Part shown: positions 20,307 to 31,165 of the stretch, piece by piece
Numbering within the stretch: the first letter of the stretch is position 1
How the letters are laid out: each line of letters begins with the position of its first letter
From: Acanthosepion lycidas
Taxonomy: Eukaryota; Mollusca; Cephalopoda; Sepiida; Sepiidae
Assembly: GCA_963932145.1 (NCBI GenBank)
Contig: OZ010588.1
Coordinates: forward strand, 105,292,550-105,356,549
Length of the DNA: 64,000 nucleotides
Direction of reading: 5' to 3'
The notes under the pieces: generated by a model
The model's database searches: none
What the model was told of the DNA's origin: nothing
Seen by the model: the letters and a program-made list of their open reading frames with translations, nothing else
Program-made: the position numbers and the translations under genes

Positions 20307-21554
20307 TATAGAAATGGCCGGCAACTCTCATTTTCCAAGCACACTCGATACATTGTAAATATTACGTTGCCCACAGAAATAAAATTGCTTCAGACAGTCC
20401 GCTCTAGAAAAAGAAGTTAATGCTTCCAATTTCGACATATATGCAAAACTGGTGCTTAGTCAAATACTTTTAAAAGAGCGTACCAATCGTGCGCCTTACT
20501 AAAAGTTACACATTAATATGCCGACCGTTAGACTCTCAGAATAGCTCAATTCCATTACTCGGCTAATTATTTTTATTTTTATATGCACGCAGACGGCAGC
20601 TATTGCCTCTCGCAAAAGTAGTGGGTGTGATGCAACTGCCACCCACAAAAGCAAAAACGCACACAAATATTCATTGAACAATTGAGAAGAACCTATTCGA
20701 TCGGTTTTACTAACAGGAGATTTTTAGTATCGCTTCTATTTAGTTAGATTTTCATCGGATCTCGAATAAATGTAAAATTTGCACTCTGTATGTGGCTCTG
20801 TCTAAAAGTTATTGATCATTGTATTTAAAAAAAGAATTAAGGTTTATTAAGTTTTACACTGAGTTTGTCTCAATTGTATTTCAGTTAAATGTACAGGGTG
20901 CGGCAGAAATATCTCACCAGATTTTACACTGTCACCTGTGTGGGGCTAGTAAATTTACGCAAGTGGCAATGGTGTCTCTATCAAGGTAACGTCTATCTAT
21001 TTTTTCAGATATCACCAGTTACAATCATGGTGTTGACCGATGGACACCGTAGGATTGCCGATGAATCTTTTTTTTTTTTTTTTTTAAAGGATGAAGAATC
21101 TGTGATTGTAGCATAGACAACTTTTCGTCCTCGTTTAATATTCCGTCGATCGAAATGATGGCGTTCCGGATAGAAAATTGATTCTGTAAGACATTAGGAC
21201 TAGATTAGATATAGATTGAGATAGACATATTGTTGTGGATTCCGAGATGGAATCCTGTCTCAAATGAATGACAAACGCAGGAAGGAAATATAACAAATAA
21301 ATATATTGACGTAATAATACAATTGGTAAATACGGTTAGTAGCCCCAGAAATGCGGTTAGTAGCAATAATAATATATATACAGTCTGGGAAATTCAGTAT
21401 CGAAGTAGGACTTCCTTCTGAGTCTACGTGCTCGCAACTGTGACTCCTCACACTCTCTCACTCCTGGGTATTCACCGGCAGCAGTACATGTACACACTGG
21501 GCGAGTCCACTTGTATAAAATGGGGTAGAACCCTTAACACACACAAACACCCCC

Positions 21555-21555
<1 letters not shown>
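20307..21555. other. Unassigned stretch
   Basis: No family recognised. A T run at 21070-21088 and a duplicated 'GTTAGTAGC' near 21330-21365 are the only local features. Several frames of 60-75 codons show no domain. Confidence 0.35.
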
Positions 21556-21556
<1 letters not shown>

Positions 21557-21609
<53 letters not shown>

Positions 21610-21647
21610 CTGTGCGTCTGTGTGTGTATATATAGAGAGATAGACAG

Positions 21648-21692
<45 letters not shown>

Positions 21693-21735
21693 TGAGCAGA
21701 CTGAGATTGATAGATAGAATGATATAAACTGATTG

Positions 21736-21782
<47 letters not shown>

Positions 21783-21789
21783 CTGACTG
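21557..21789. repeat. (TA)n-(TG)n followed by a GATA array
   Basis: (TA)n at 21557-21592, (TG)n to about 21628, then GATA repeats at 21650-21690 and 21738-21782 with an interruption 'TATGAGCAGACTGAGATTGA'. The right edge meets the 3' end of the minus SINE at about 21790, so the array sits where that SINE's tail would be. Confidence 0.9.
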
Positions 21790-21902
21790 ACTGACTATTG
21801 TCTTCATCTTTGCTGCCATATTTATCACAACATTTCGGCCGTTGTACACTCCGGCCTTCTTCAGGTGGCCGGAATGTCAAACTGAACCCTTTATTTCCCC
21901 TT
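21790..21902 (-). mobile_element. SINE body, minus, 5' truncated
   Basis: The reverse complement reads 'AAATAAAGGGTTCAGTTTGA', 'CACCTGAAGAAGGCCGGAGT', 'GTACAACGGCCGAAATGTTG', 'AAATATGGCAGCAAAGATGA' and then runs into (GATA)n. It ends exactly where the plus SINE starts (21903), so the two are head-to-head. Confidence 0.8.
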
Positions 21903-22222
21903 GAGGACACATGGCACAGTGGATAAAGGGGTTAGTTAGATCCAGTGACAGGAACCAAAGTGTGTAAGTTGAATACCCGGTTAAGGCGGTGGAGAACTTG
22001 GAGAGGGAGATAACTGACATCGATTAGACTTGGCGGAACTAGAACAGTCTACCCAAGGGAGCGAAATAAAGAGTTCAGTTCGACATCGCAAACTACCTGA
22101 AGAAGGCCGGAGCGTACACCAGCCGAAACGTTGTGATAAATATGGCAACAAAGATGAGGACAATAGTCCAAATAATGTAAATAGTGTACATAATACCTCA
22201 TCTCAGAAATATAGACAGATAA
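21903..22222 (+). mobile_element. tRNA-headed SINE, near full length
   Basis: Head 'GGACACATGGCACAGTGGAT' at 21903 (A box TGGCACAGTGG), 'GTGTAAGTTGAATACCCGG' in B-box position, then 'GGAGAACTTGGAGAGGGAGA', 'CTTGGCGGAACTAGAACAGT', 'CCTGAAGAAGGCCGGAGCGT' and 'CTCAGAAATATAGACAGATA'. The end continues without a break into a GATA array. This is one of the most complete copies in the window. Confidence 0.85.
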
Positions 22223-22413
22223 ATATATAGATAGATATGAACTGAGTGAGATAGATAGATATGAATGGTGCTTAAATAGATAAATATATATAGAGAGCGA
22301 TATGAATAAGCATAGATAGATATATATGAAGAGACTAAGATAGATAGATATGAACTGAATTAGACAGATAGATATGAACTGATTGAGATAGATAGATAGA
22401 TATGAAGAGACTA

Positions 22414-22445
<32 letters not shown>
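22222..22445. repeat. GATA array continuing the SINE 3' end
   Basis: GATA repeats broken by a recurring block of the form 'TATGAACTGA(TT/GT)GAGATAGATAG' at 22228, 22344, 22373 and, more distantly, 22330. The array begins as an extension of the SINE's terminal ATAGACAGATA. Confidence 0.9.
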
Positions 22446-23124
22446 AAGGTGATTTTTAGGCAATATTTTTTTCCAACCCGGAGTGAATCATTTCTTTCTT
22501 TGCATTTCCAAACTCTTATTGCTGCCCCCAACCCCGAAAATATCATCAATCGAAAAACAAACAAACAAAAAAAAAAAAAACGAAAACAAAAAAAGGCTTT
22601 ATTTACTTGTTCTCTTTCGAAACCCCAAGAGGAAAAGGGTATCTTTCAGCTTATGTCTCCGTTCGCCATTAACTTGGCGGAAGTCGTCGATCCCATGGGG
22701 TGCTTTGCTTTTTGGACGATGCCCTTTAAGCATACACTATAGGCGTCTCGCCTTTCTGCAAACGGATTCCAATCGATTATTGATTTACCAAGTAATGAAA
22801 AATATACAACAGATTGAATAAAGAAAGAAGCCATCCCCACCCCACAAAAAAATCAATAATGCTTTTAGGAATAAGTTTTTTTTCTTTTTGACCTTTGCTA
22901 TGATTCAGTGGAAGATGAGCTGGAATCTTGAATTAAATGATCGATGACAAAATGAATTAAAATGAATGTGACATACATCTCACGATAGGCGGACGCTTTT
23001 TAAATACAGTTGTCAAGTACAGATTTATTAAGACTAAATTTGATGGTGAAAAGGTCGCAGTAATGTTTGAAATAGCTACAACAGAAACAGTTTAATTCAG
23101 ACAGTTAAATTCCATACGTGATAT
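22446..23124. other. Unassigned stretch
   Basis: No family recognised. An A-rich run with CAAACAAAAAA units lies at 22555-22600. The overlapping frames of about 100 codons at 22449-22821 show no domain. Confidence 0.35.
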
Positions 23125-23330
23125 AAGCTTGGGCGATCATGTATCGAAAGATACATGACTGAGGAGGTAGATTTTTTCCCGCAGTAGGTTGCCATTTCTT
23201 TCTGCGGCAGAGAGGTTGCCAACCAAGGTTAAAGAACCAAGCTTGTCCTTCTATTAAATCCATAGATTGGGGTGGTGGTGGAAGAAATGGGTTCATACCT
23301 TTCCCAAAAGTATTTTTTTCGCAAGTGAAT
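23125..23330 (-). mobile_element. SINE body fragment (35320-type)
   Basis: 'GGGCGATCATGTATCGAAAG', 'TTTTTCCCGCAGTAGGTTGC' and 'CATTTCTTTCTGCGGCAGAG' match 35320-35400 closely, and 'GGGTTCATACCTTTCCCAAA' matches 35460-35480. It lacks the tRNA-like head present in the 35320 copy. Confidence 0.7.
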
Positions 23331-23429
23331 ATAACAAACTCAACAGTTTATTTACCTGTCTCTTACTCCCCAGAACAGGGAATCAACTCAAAACGCCAGT
23401 AGACTCAATAATATTTTATTAGACGGACG

Positions 23430-24243
23430 AATGTCGAAACTAAACTCTCATCAGTTCGAGAATTCTTCTGACTCGTTCCTTCCAACAATCTCTGTCAGAC
23501 ATCACCGTCGGCAGGTCCTCCAGATGTCATTCAGAGTCATCTACAAGTTTGTCACTGTAGGTGTGATGAGGTATTTTGCGGCGCAATGGGTTTCCCTAGG
23601 AGGATGTCACTCACAAGTTCTGACTTCTCCAGATTGGCCAGCTAGCCGAAGCCTTCTTTCTCTTAACGAAACTGAGATAGGAGGAAGGTTTCCATACAGG
23701 CGTTTCTTTGTTGGGTTTTTCTTCCAGCCAAGGTTCAATGTAACTCGTAATATTCTTGTCTCTGTTCCTACAAGTGAGGCTTCTTGGTGTTTCGTCAGTG
23801 TCCATGTTAATCCGTAGAGCAAGACAGATTCTCTACCGTGACCTTAAAGAATTCCCTCTTAAGTTTGTCAGAGAGGGGGCACTTTCAGATGGTGCTCAGA
23901 CCATAAAGGATACCCTAGGCCATGCAATTTCAGATTTTGATGTTTCTCTCCGTGACTGGATGTTGCTGCCAAGGTAAACAAATTCCTGGACGGATTTAAC
24001 GTTGTTGCCGTTTTTCAAATTACTTTTTCCTTGGTTGCAGCTGATAAATTCTGTTTTAGATTCAAGTATATATATACCGGAAGACCTAAGTAGATCTATT
24101 TTCATAGCACTGTCTAAGAAGCCAGCTGCCAATGAACGTGAACTCCATCGGATAATCAGTATAATGCACCATATAAGAAAAAAAATATCATCCGAATTCT
24201 TATGAAGAAAACTTGCAGCAGAATCAGGCCAGAAATAAGACAA
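23430..24243 (-). mobile_element. LINE-D fragment: RT C-terminal region
   Basis: Minus-strand frames read in order: 'ESKTEFISCNQGKSNLKNGN' and 'VQEFVYLGSNIQSR' (about 23970-24065), then 'LYGLTWTLTKHQEASLVGTE', 'RILRVTLNLGWKKNPTKKRL' and 'YGNLPPISVSLRERRLRLAG' (23607-23822), then a tail with 'GDVRQR'-like residues. This is the usual end of a non-LTR RT (KTE..., YLGS, LYG...WTLT, RMLR..L...W, then R.RRLRFAGH). Frameshifts near 23820-23960 break it. Confidence 0.85.
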
Positions 24244-24384
24244 AAATACTGCAGCTTTATTAAAGACACTGGAACAACGAATGCGATATTTATGCCCAGA
24301 ATGATATCAGAGAGCTCCTGTACGGCAAGAGAAACCAAGGCCGCCCAAAATTTTGAAAGCAAATCTCCAGGAGTACCAGCTCAA

Positions 24385-24700
24385 ACTGACTTGCTTCTCC
24401 AGGAGTGACCAGCTAGCCGAGGCTTTCTCTCTTTCTTAGCGAAATTGAGATAGGAGGAAGGTTTCCATACAGGCGTTTCTTTGTTGAATGTTTCTTTCAG
24501 CTGATGTTCAATGCATTTCGTAACATCCATGTGTATGTTCCGTCAAGTGATACTTCTTAGTGTTTCTTCAGTGTCCATGTTGTTGAGCCGTAGAGCAAGA
24601 CATATTCTCCATCGTGGTCTTAAAGAAATCCCTCTTAAGATTATCAGAGAGGGAGGACTTGCAGCTGGTGCTCTGACAATCAAGGACACGCCAGACCTAC
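24385..24700 (-). mobile_element. Second LINE-D fragment in direct tandem
   Basis: Matches 23636-23920 over its whole length ('GACCAGCTAGCCGAGGCTTT', 'GATAGGAGGAAGGTTTCCAT', 'ACAGGCGTTTCTTTGTTG', 'GTAGAGCAAGACATATTCTC'), shifted by about 775 bases and in the same orientation. Divergence between the two is clear, so the duplication or double insertion is not recent. Confidence 0.8.
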
Positions 24701-25045
24701 AGAAGTTATGCTTATTTATTGAAGTTCAAATGAATTTACTTACTCTGGAGCCACAGTCGCTGTCGACAAGGAAACTTATTCATAAAACTTAAATACAATG
24801 AGGGAAATATATGCAATAATGATTGAATGATTGCCAAATGTTTTTGCGCTCCTGTCGTAAAAATAATTTTGGAAATAAAAAAGAAAGCAAAATACAGTTA
24901 GGAATCAGATCCTTTAGACAATGATAATTTGATATTTCATTCTGTCTCAATGGAATCCTATCTTGAGTGGACAATTTGTTCTTTCTTCAGGAAAGTGGAA
25001 AGTGTTCAAACTGCATTCCCTTGTTCAACCAGTTGTAACTTGCAC
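24701..25045. other. Unassigned stretch
   Basis: No recognised family. 'CTCAATGGAATCCTATCTTGAGTGG' at 24945 resembles 'GAGATGGAATCCTGTCTCAA' at 21243 and may belong to a dispersed repeat too short to define. Confidence 0.3.
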
Positions 25046-25049
25046 AGCT

Positions 25050-25300
25050 AACACCATGTACATTTTAACGAAATCACCCTCATTCCCTTGGTGTTACACA
25101 TGCTATTTTCGAAGAGCTTCTTCCCACAAACTGCTACACTGTGGAACCGACTCCCAAGAGGATGCTCCCCCGATAAATACAATCTCAATCTGTTCAAGTT
25201 TGGGAGCAAACTTTATCCTCTCCACATATCACCATGAACTGTACCTCTCACTCTGTAACAGTCTAAGTGGAGTTGTTCGTGGACCTTGTACAGAGTGAAG
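25050..25300 (+). mobile_element. LINE-C 3' end, single copy
   Basis: Reads 'SFFPQTATLWNRLPRGCSPD' then 'KYNLNLFKFGSKLYPLHIS' (about 25110-25225), the terminal motif of the LINE-C ORF, followed by a 3' UTR to about 25300. It is the untandemised counterpart of the 13282-13690 array. Confidence 0.82.
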
Positions 25301-25502
25301 AACATTTAAAAAAGAAAAAATGTCGGACAAAAGGCAATTCGTTGAAGTTGAATTAAAATGGGTTTTTATTTTTTTCTTGCAAATTTCGTTTTTCGTTCCT
25401 TGACTTCATTTGTTATAATCCGTTTTTTATGTCAATGCATGAAAATAATGTTGACAACCCACTTGATCTGCCCTGCGACAAGTATGATAGAAACGCCGCA
25501 GA

Positions 25503-25709
25503 TTGTCCGGGGTTTCCAGACAGAGAGACATGAATCCATTAGGGGTCCCACTGGAGAAAAACAGCGCTTATCAACTCCGACAGCAAGCCAAGGAATTATT
25601 GGCTGGCAAAATCAACCGAGATGATTTAGACGAACAAAAAAGAGCCCTTCTGAACAAATATGCCAAATTGATCGGCCAAGCAATATCTGTGGGTCGACTA
25701 TTAAAATAA
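25503..25709 (+). CDS. Unidentified 68-codon frame at a LINE junction
   Basis: The frame has coding-like composition: 'NPLGVPLEKNSAYQLRQQAK', 'ELLAGKINRDDLDEQKRALL', ending 'LIGQAISVGRLLK' and TAA. It is charged and predicted helical, unlike the Tyr/Ile-rich artefacts around it. The upstream 'GGGGTTTCCAG' at about 25500 could be a splice acceptor, so it may be a terminal exon or a piece of a transposon ORF. I recognise no family. Its stop lies at the truncated end of the LINE-E endonuclease fragment on the other strand. Confidence 0.3.
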   Translation: MSGVSRQRDMNPLGVPLEKNSAYQLRQQAKELLAGKINRDDLDEQKRALLNKYAKLIGQAISVGRLLK

Positions 25710-25886
25710 GCTGAATAGATGTGAAACCCCCTTAGACAGAATATTATCATAATCACTAGAAATCAAATTGGTCTCCTGTAAACAACAAACATTCACTCCA
25801 AGCCGCTGGAGATCGAGAATGAGTCTCGCACTGCGAGACTCTGATCTCAGGCCCCGGACATTCTGATTGGCCAACCAAAGGGCCAT
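25700..25886 (-). mobile_element. LINE-E ORF2 start: endonuclease domain
   Basis: A 61-codon frame reads 'LANQNVRGLRSESRSARLIL', 'DLQRLGVNVCCLQETNL' and 'SDYDNILSKGVS'. N.RGL near the start and CLQET (catalytic Glu) about 25 residues on are the first two motifs of the APE-type endonuclease of LINE ORF2. The copy is cut off right after, next to the 25503-25709 frame. The nuclease nicks target DNA to prime reverse transcription in intact elements. Confidence 0.85.
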
Positions 25887-27400
25887 TGAGAAGCACTTAC
25901 CTTAGGGTGGAGCTTCCACCCTAAATATTGTCAGGATGAGGACCCCGACGGTCTCTCACATTCATCTGATGCCCAATGCCAGTTAGGATGGTGCCATCAT
26001 GGGATATACCACCGTTGTCCCAAGAAAACGTTAACTTAACAGCCTGGAGTTAGCCAAAACGGGGATCTACCCGCAACAAAAATTGCTGAATTTCGCAGTT
26101 TCTTCGTTTCCATACACCGATGAAAGGGGGGCTCATATTAACGGCCTTGTTGGTTTCCTCAACAATTCAGATTCCATATATCGTTAAAGAGAGCGTGTCT
26201 TCAACCATGCCTCATATCTGCCGTTCTCCCGATCCAATACCAATCACAGACAGGACGCCCTTTTGACCCTGGGAAATTCCTTGGATCTACGAGTTCCTTG
26301 TCACCGAACTTTTGCATGGAGAGCAAGTACTTATTTGTGAATAATTCTTGTTAAAAGACTTATTTAGCAACATTGTTCATCCCTCTTTCCGCCTAACGAT
26401 CAAAATCGTAAATTTAATTTTATTTCTTAATCTCACACGTTAATTTTAACACATTAATTGACAGATTTAATCGAATTTTCTAAGTTTACTCGTTCAACTT
26501 GTTTTAAACGACATTTATTTATATATCTATTTTCGTTTTAACACGCTGCATAAGTCTTAATTTATTTATTTTAATCGTAAAAACAATGTAAATTTCTAAT
26601 TATTTTAAGGTTGCATCTTTTTTTTGTTTCTTATTTTCTTGTTTTATTTTTTTTCTTTACTAACAGTAATTATCAGCTGGGGAGATGAAAAAAAGTAAAA
26701 AAGAAAAAAAAAACCCCGGAAAACACATAATTACCTTCCGAGTATCCGACGAGTACTTACATAAAAAAAAAGTAAAAAAATCCTCCGTAAACAACTTAAA
26801 TTGTGCTCACACCATTGCGATTGGCTGTTGGTGAACATCTAATCAAATGTGTTACAGAGGGGTAGGGTTTGCCTAATATAAGTCAGTGTCTGCATTGTTA
26901 ATTTAAATGACTGATTAGCTCTGATGGGGTTGACTGGTGAAGGGAGTATGATGTTTGAAAGACCCGAAACTACCAAGTGATCCAATTCAGAACATCACTG
27001 ACCACGCCCTGTAACGCCAAAGAGTGTATATTCAAAGTAATTGATGCCCGTAATCCTATTCTCGTAGCCTTTGGCTCTTTCGGAGTGGCGCTAAGATAGA
27101 CGGGAGTTGTCTTTTTATTATTAGGCAGCTTGATAGTTTTTTTTTCTTTTTCTCCTTTTACTTCGATGATGGGTTACCTTGCCATTTGCAGCCGGGAAGT
27201 ACTTTTTTGGAGCGGGATCACAGGTTTTGCTGCAATGTCTGGAGCCCTTTTAATAGTGATGGAATGAGAGACCTTGTGATTTGAGGAGGAGATGTACGAT
27301 TTTCCCAGTGGGTGAATACAGGGTAGAGGTTGAGTGGCAAGTAGTCTTGGCCAGTTGCATCTTTAACTTTTCACTAACGCTTACCTCATTTCGTAAGATG
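25887..27400 (-). other. Spacer between LINE-E ORF1 and ORF2 remnants
   Basis: Mostly unrecognised. A small near-perfect palindrome, TTAGGGTGGAGCTTCCACCCTAA, lies at 25903-25925, 20 bases upstream of the ORF2 start codon on the minus strand. The part at 26400-26780 is low-complexity A/T and may be a later insertion. A block at 26930-27010 ('CTCTGATGGGGTTGACTGG', 'GAAAGACCCGAAACT') looks like a PLE-type terminal motif but stands alone. Confidence 0.4.
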
Positions 27401-28311
27401 GTTCAGCTTGCTGCGACATTCGCTCATAAGTGGCCGGGGCACCTCCCTTTGAACTGTTTTGGGGCACGGAACTGTTAGTGCCCTTAGCTCTGGTGGATTC
27501 AGGGGACTGAGGTCCCGCTCAGGACATTCCCTCAGCCTCTCTCAGTGACCAACTATTCCCCTTTTGCCTTCTCCACTAACGCACTTGAGGGCGACGGAGG
27601 TGTAAAAGAAGTAGGTCAAAAATATAACTTACCAGCGGCTACGCCGAAGATTTCAACACACCAGTTCCGGGCGCTGGCATGCCCGTTGTGGACGACGCGG
27701 AAATCTCAGGGCCATGCAAATAGTTTTTGGTAGACAGGAGCGGAATGCCAGAGGAAGAAGCCAGGTGGCCAGTCTGGCCGTACTTCCAACGTCGGCTTTT
27801 GACCTATCACTATGATCGTCACCAACATCAAGACAGATGGGATCGGAGGTGAAGGCCTGCTTGTTCAACATTATATCGAACCTCCATTCCCCATTCTTCC
27901 GGTCGGAAGAGAAGTCCAGAATTTCGCCATACTGTTTACGATACAGTGCTAGATGCTCCCCATACACAGGCGCTGGGACCTCGAAAACTGTTACACGGTT
28001 CCTTCGCCTATACGCATACTTCGTCCGAAGTATGAGGCTCTTGGTCATGAGTTTTCTGCCCACCACCGCTATCCATTCTTCAGGCGTGGATGACAGCATC
28101 TTGTACAAAGAAAATTCAAATCCCTTGATAATTTGCTCAGAGAACGCACCAAAATATCCAGATATTTCTCCACTATGCCTTTAGTGGAACGACAAATTTT
28201 GCGCAAGCGCTTGTCGGCTTTCAAATTTCTGTGGTTCCTGGTCATCCACCAAGAAGCCCTAACTTTGATAAGATGAGTATACCCATTGGCTCTTTCTAGA
28301 AACTCTGCCAC
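27400..28311 (-). mobile_element. LINE-E ORF1 remnant with CCHC zinc-knuckle trace
   Basis: Minus-strand frames at 28069-28311 and 27653-28108 give a gag-like protein with 'STPEEWIAVVGRKLMTKSLI', 'RRRNRVTVFEVPAPVYGEHL', 'LYRKQYGEILDFSSDRKNGE' and 'WRFDIMLNKQAF', an RRM-like fold order seen in many LINE ORF1 proteins. In a shifted frame at about 27740-27795 it reads 'RWKYGQTGHLASSSGIPL', a CCHC knuckle with both outer Cys replaced. A possible second knuckle ('KGRCPGHL') is at about 27430-27450. It lies upstream of the ORF2 start on the same strand, as expected for one element. Disrupted. Confidence 0.75.
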
Positions 28312-29104
28312 GTATATTTTGCACTCTGGTGAGGACTTCCAGCGACAAGGTGTTTCTCTAGTACGGAATTCTAGTTATTTTGGTTCTTATGGCCTCCATT
28401 TTTAGCCGCCAGTTTCGCCTGTTCTTATTCCTTATTTTGGCTGTTTTGATCTATCATGTCATGGATTTTGTTTTAGCACTTATCGGCTACCATCTTTTTG
28501 TTCTTGTTTTGCTACTCTGAAGTAATTCTGACCTTGTGTCGCATCGTGACTCCTAGGGAAGTCGAAGGTAAATACCCGAGGCACCCGCCTAGTTTAAGTG
28601 TGTAATCCTACTGTGACGTAATTGACCCTACTTACTAGGAACTTGCCCCAGGAAGATTCAGAGATCCTATTTTTTTCAGTGTCATTCTTCTTTCCGTTTT
28701 AGCGGAATATTTCAACGTCTTGCTGTATCTATACACTTGCTTTTTATCTGTGAATCACGAGCCTTAATTTCTACATTTCGGTAGTGACGATCACGAGTAT
28801 ACATTCAATTCTCAGCACAGCTAGAATAACGAAACCAAAACGTCACTTAGGTCCAACACTAATAACACCGAAACACATGTGAAGATTGTAGAGAGAAGAG
28901 GACAACCAAAGGGACGGGACCAATGAAAGTAGTTCACCGGATGAAAACACGGTGAATGTAAAACAATACAAATACTAGCCAAACAGCACCCGGACATTCT
29001 TTTACACACTGTGCGACAAAGCAGTCTGTTCAAGACCGGGGGTGAAGATTAAAAGAAAACACGTGCGTTTATATTTCCTGCTAGAAGAAGGTCCATCTAC
29101 AATA
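28312..29104. other. Mostly unassigned; SINE-type end block at 28525-28545
   Basis: 'TGACCTTGTGTCGCATCG' at about 28530 repeats the end block of the short retroposons at 18269 and 18629. 28330-28530 may therefore be a SINE with a lost head. Nothing else is recognised. Confidence 0.4.
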
Positions 29105-29157
29105 GAATGTTGGACTTGGATTAAGTCCAACTGAAGATAAGGAAGACAAACAAAAAG

Positions 29158-29197
<40 letters not shown>

Positions 29198-29290
29198 AAA
29201 TATATGTATTAAACAAAACATATACAAAGCACATAGACAGTTAACATTGTGTTTGTGTGTAAACATTTGTGTGTGTGTGTGTGAACATTC
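29105..29290 (+). repeat. Dispersed repeat with internal (TA)n, copy 1
   Basis: 'GACTTGGATTAAGTCCAACT' leads into 'GAAGATAAGGAAGACAAACA', (TA)n at 29162-29194, then 'TATGTATTAAACAAAAC' and 'AAGCACATAGACAG' and a TG run. The same order, with a (TA)n in the same place, occurs at 31785-31935. The GTCCAACTGAAGAT block is reminiscent of a PLE terminal motif. Confidence 0.7.
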
Positions 29291-29639
29291 GTGTTTTAGA
29301 GAAGTTCTTAAGATTTCGTACGTACGTGAATGCCTGTAATATTATTTAACGTCTGACTGTCATGGTCAAGACGATAATTCTCTGAGATTACATTTTGCAG
29401 CAAGAATAGAGAAGAAAGAGAATGATCGAACTCGTGTATGTTATTTATAGATAATGGATTCACGTGACAGGCTCACAGGGCCTTGGCGGGAAACTTGACT
29501 TAGTCACGCGCTGGAAAAATATATTGTGCGTCGGTGGATTGCAACGCCCACTTGTGTGTTTATTGATCAATTTGAAGCTGATATTTCCTGAAAATATTTA
29601 CTAAGTTACGAAGGCTCTTGGGATTCGTTTCTCCCAAAA
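29291..29639. other. Unassigned stretch
   Basis: No recognised family or frame. Confidence 0.3.
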
Positions 29640-29805
29640 CTGCACAAAATCAACTGCATGAAAATATAGCGATTATAAAATTGTGGCATTACACAATAGT
29701 GTTGATTTATTATCCAATGAATGCTTGTTGTTGTATAATTTGAATGTGTATAAGTATGTATGTATGTGTGTGATGATGATCATTACAAATTCACCATGAG
29801 CTTAT
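29640..29805 (+). repeat. Dispersed repeat, copy 1 of a pair with 31045-31165
   Basis: 'TGCACAAAATCAACTGCATG' and 'AAAATATAGCGATTATAAAA' open the repeat, which ends with 'GTGTGTGATGATGATCATTA'. The second copy starts directly at the end of (TA)n at 31045. The two copies differ by a deletion of about 40 bases in the middle. Confidence 0.7.
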
Positions 29806-30680
29806 TTAATCATTAACGTAAGATTTTCTCCCTTTTCTAAAAAGCTGCCGATTTTATAAAATAAATGAACTACTGTTCTAGGAATGTTTATTGCAGTCGA
29901 TTCAAAGAAACAGACGGTTCCGTCAATGAGTCGTTGATAGAGATACCTTGATATACATTTGCCTAACCGGTTTAGCTATATTTATCTCTTTGTTTTTGTG
30001 CAGCTGTGTCGTATATAATTGTGTTATGATGTTGATTTGGGGTTAGTAGAGACAAACGCCAAATAACACTTAACAATAAAAAGGGTTTTAATAGGTTGGT
30101 AAAAAGGTACAGAAATCGCCTGAGTAGTCAATAACTAGCTCAGCTAAGAACTTCTCTGTCTCTTGGTCTCCCTCATGTCAACTGACATGTCACTATTTAA
30201 AGTCTTTGTTCACAGACGCAGATAAGTTCATCTTCAAGAGGGGGGGTAGGTTTCCCACACAACAATATGGCTACTGCATTGAACTTTTTAAAAAGAGGAT
30301 TTTTTTCGTTCAGCAAATTTGCAAAATGCTACATTGAAATCTTCTACAAATAAAAAAGGGATGAAAAAGTCATCATCATTTACCTCTAGCTTGTGTAATT
30401 AACGTCTTTAGCTAGACAAGATTTTTATCACAAAGTTTAAAACAGCGTAATGTCCAGACTTCATATCTTTCTTGAATTTCGCTGGCGGCGTGTGTGCATG
30501 TATATGTGCGTGTGTGTGGGGGGGGGAGCAATGTTGTTGATATTATAAATTGATTCTTTTATGTCATTGTCTATGGCGTAGAAAATGTCAATAAAAAAAC
30601 GAAAAAAAAATACAAGTTAAAATACCTTAACCCAGAAGATATAGTTATCGAAGAATTAATGCTGACAATTTCTGGAGTCA
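29806..30680. other. Unassigned; weak LTR-like or promoter-like block at 30010-30260
   Basis: On the minus strand, 30260 to 30010 holds a TATA-like 'TTTAAATAG' and a following 'TTTTTATTGTTAAGTGTTAT', which could be an LTR, but no partner copy, primer-binding site or polymerase is visible. A G run is at 30519-30528. Confidence 0.25.
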
Positions 30681-30983
30681 ATTGACCTATCTCATATATA
30701 TATATATATATATATATATTTCACAGCGTCGCCCACGTGATGACAACCTGACCATGTTTAAACCGAACGCTGATCATATAAAACTTTCAGTTATCTGTTT
30801 GGATAAGTCTTGTTCTTATGTTCATCGTCTTTGTTATGTTGAAATGATAATGTTAATTATATTTTATGAATATTTCCTGAAGATGGTTTATTAGACCGAA
30901 ACGTCTGACGTTGACATTATATTAACATTAAAACAGCATAATTGCATATAAGGATTTTTGTTTGTATTTTCCGTATATTTTTC

Positions 30984-31044
<61 letters not shown>
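30681..31044 (+). mobile_element. PLE-type terminal repeat between two (TA)n tracts
   Basis: (TA)n at 30694-30719, then about 265 bases with 'CCTGAAGATGGTTTATTAGA' and 'CCGAAACGTCTGACG' (30878-30910), then (TA)n at 30987-31044. CCTGA.GA...CCGAAACGT is the hallmark of PLE ends in this window (compare 5816, 14590 antisense, 46945). The coding part is missing. Confidence 0.6.
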
Positions 31045-31049
<5 letters not shown>

Positions 31050-31165
31050 AAATCGACTACATGAAAATATAGCGATTATATAATTGTTGCATAGCTGCAA
31101 TTTATAAATTGAATTTGTGTATGTGTGTGTGTGATGATCATCATCATTACAAGTCTACACGTTAC
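31045..31165 (+). repeat. Dispersed repeat, copy 2 of the 29640 type
   Basis: Starts 'TGCACAAAATCGACTACATG' at the end of (TA)n and runs to 'GTGTGATGATCATCATCATT'. See the 29640 copy. Confidence 0.7.

Noticed and set aside
22049-22564. 171-codon minus-strand frame
   Set aside because: It spans the antisense of a SINE and a GATA array. Part of it ('YYVHYLHY.DYCPHLC') is the antisense SINE body and recurs at every SINE copy.
30010-30260. Possible LTR on the minus strand (TATA-like and terminator-like blocks)
   Set aside because: No second LTR, primer-binding site, TG...CA ends with duplication, or polymerase could be found.
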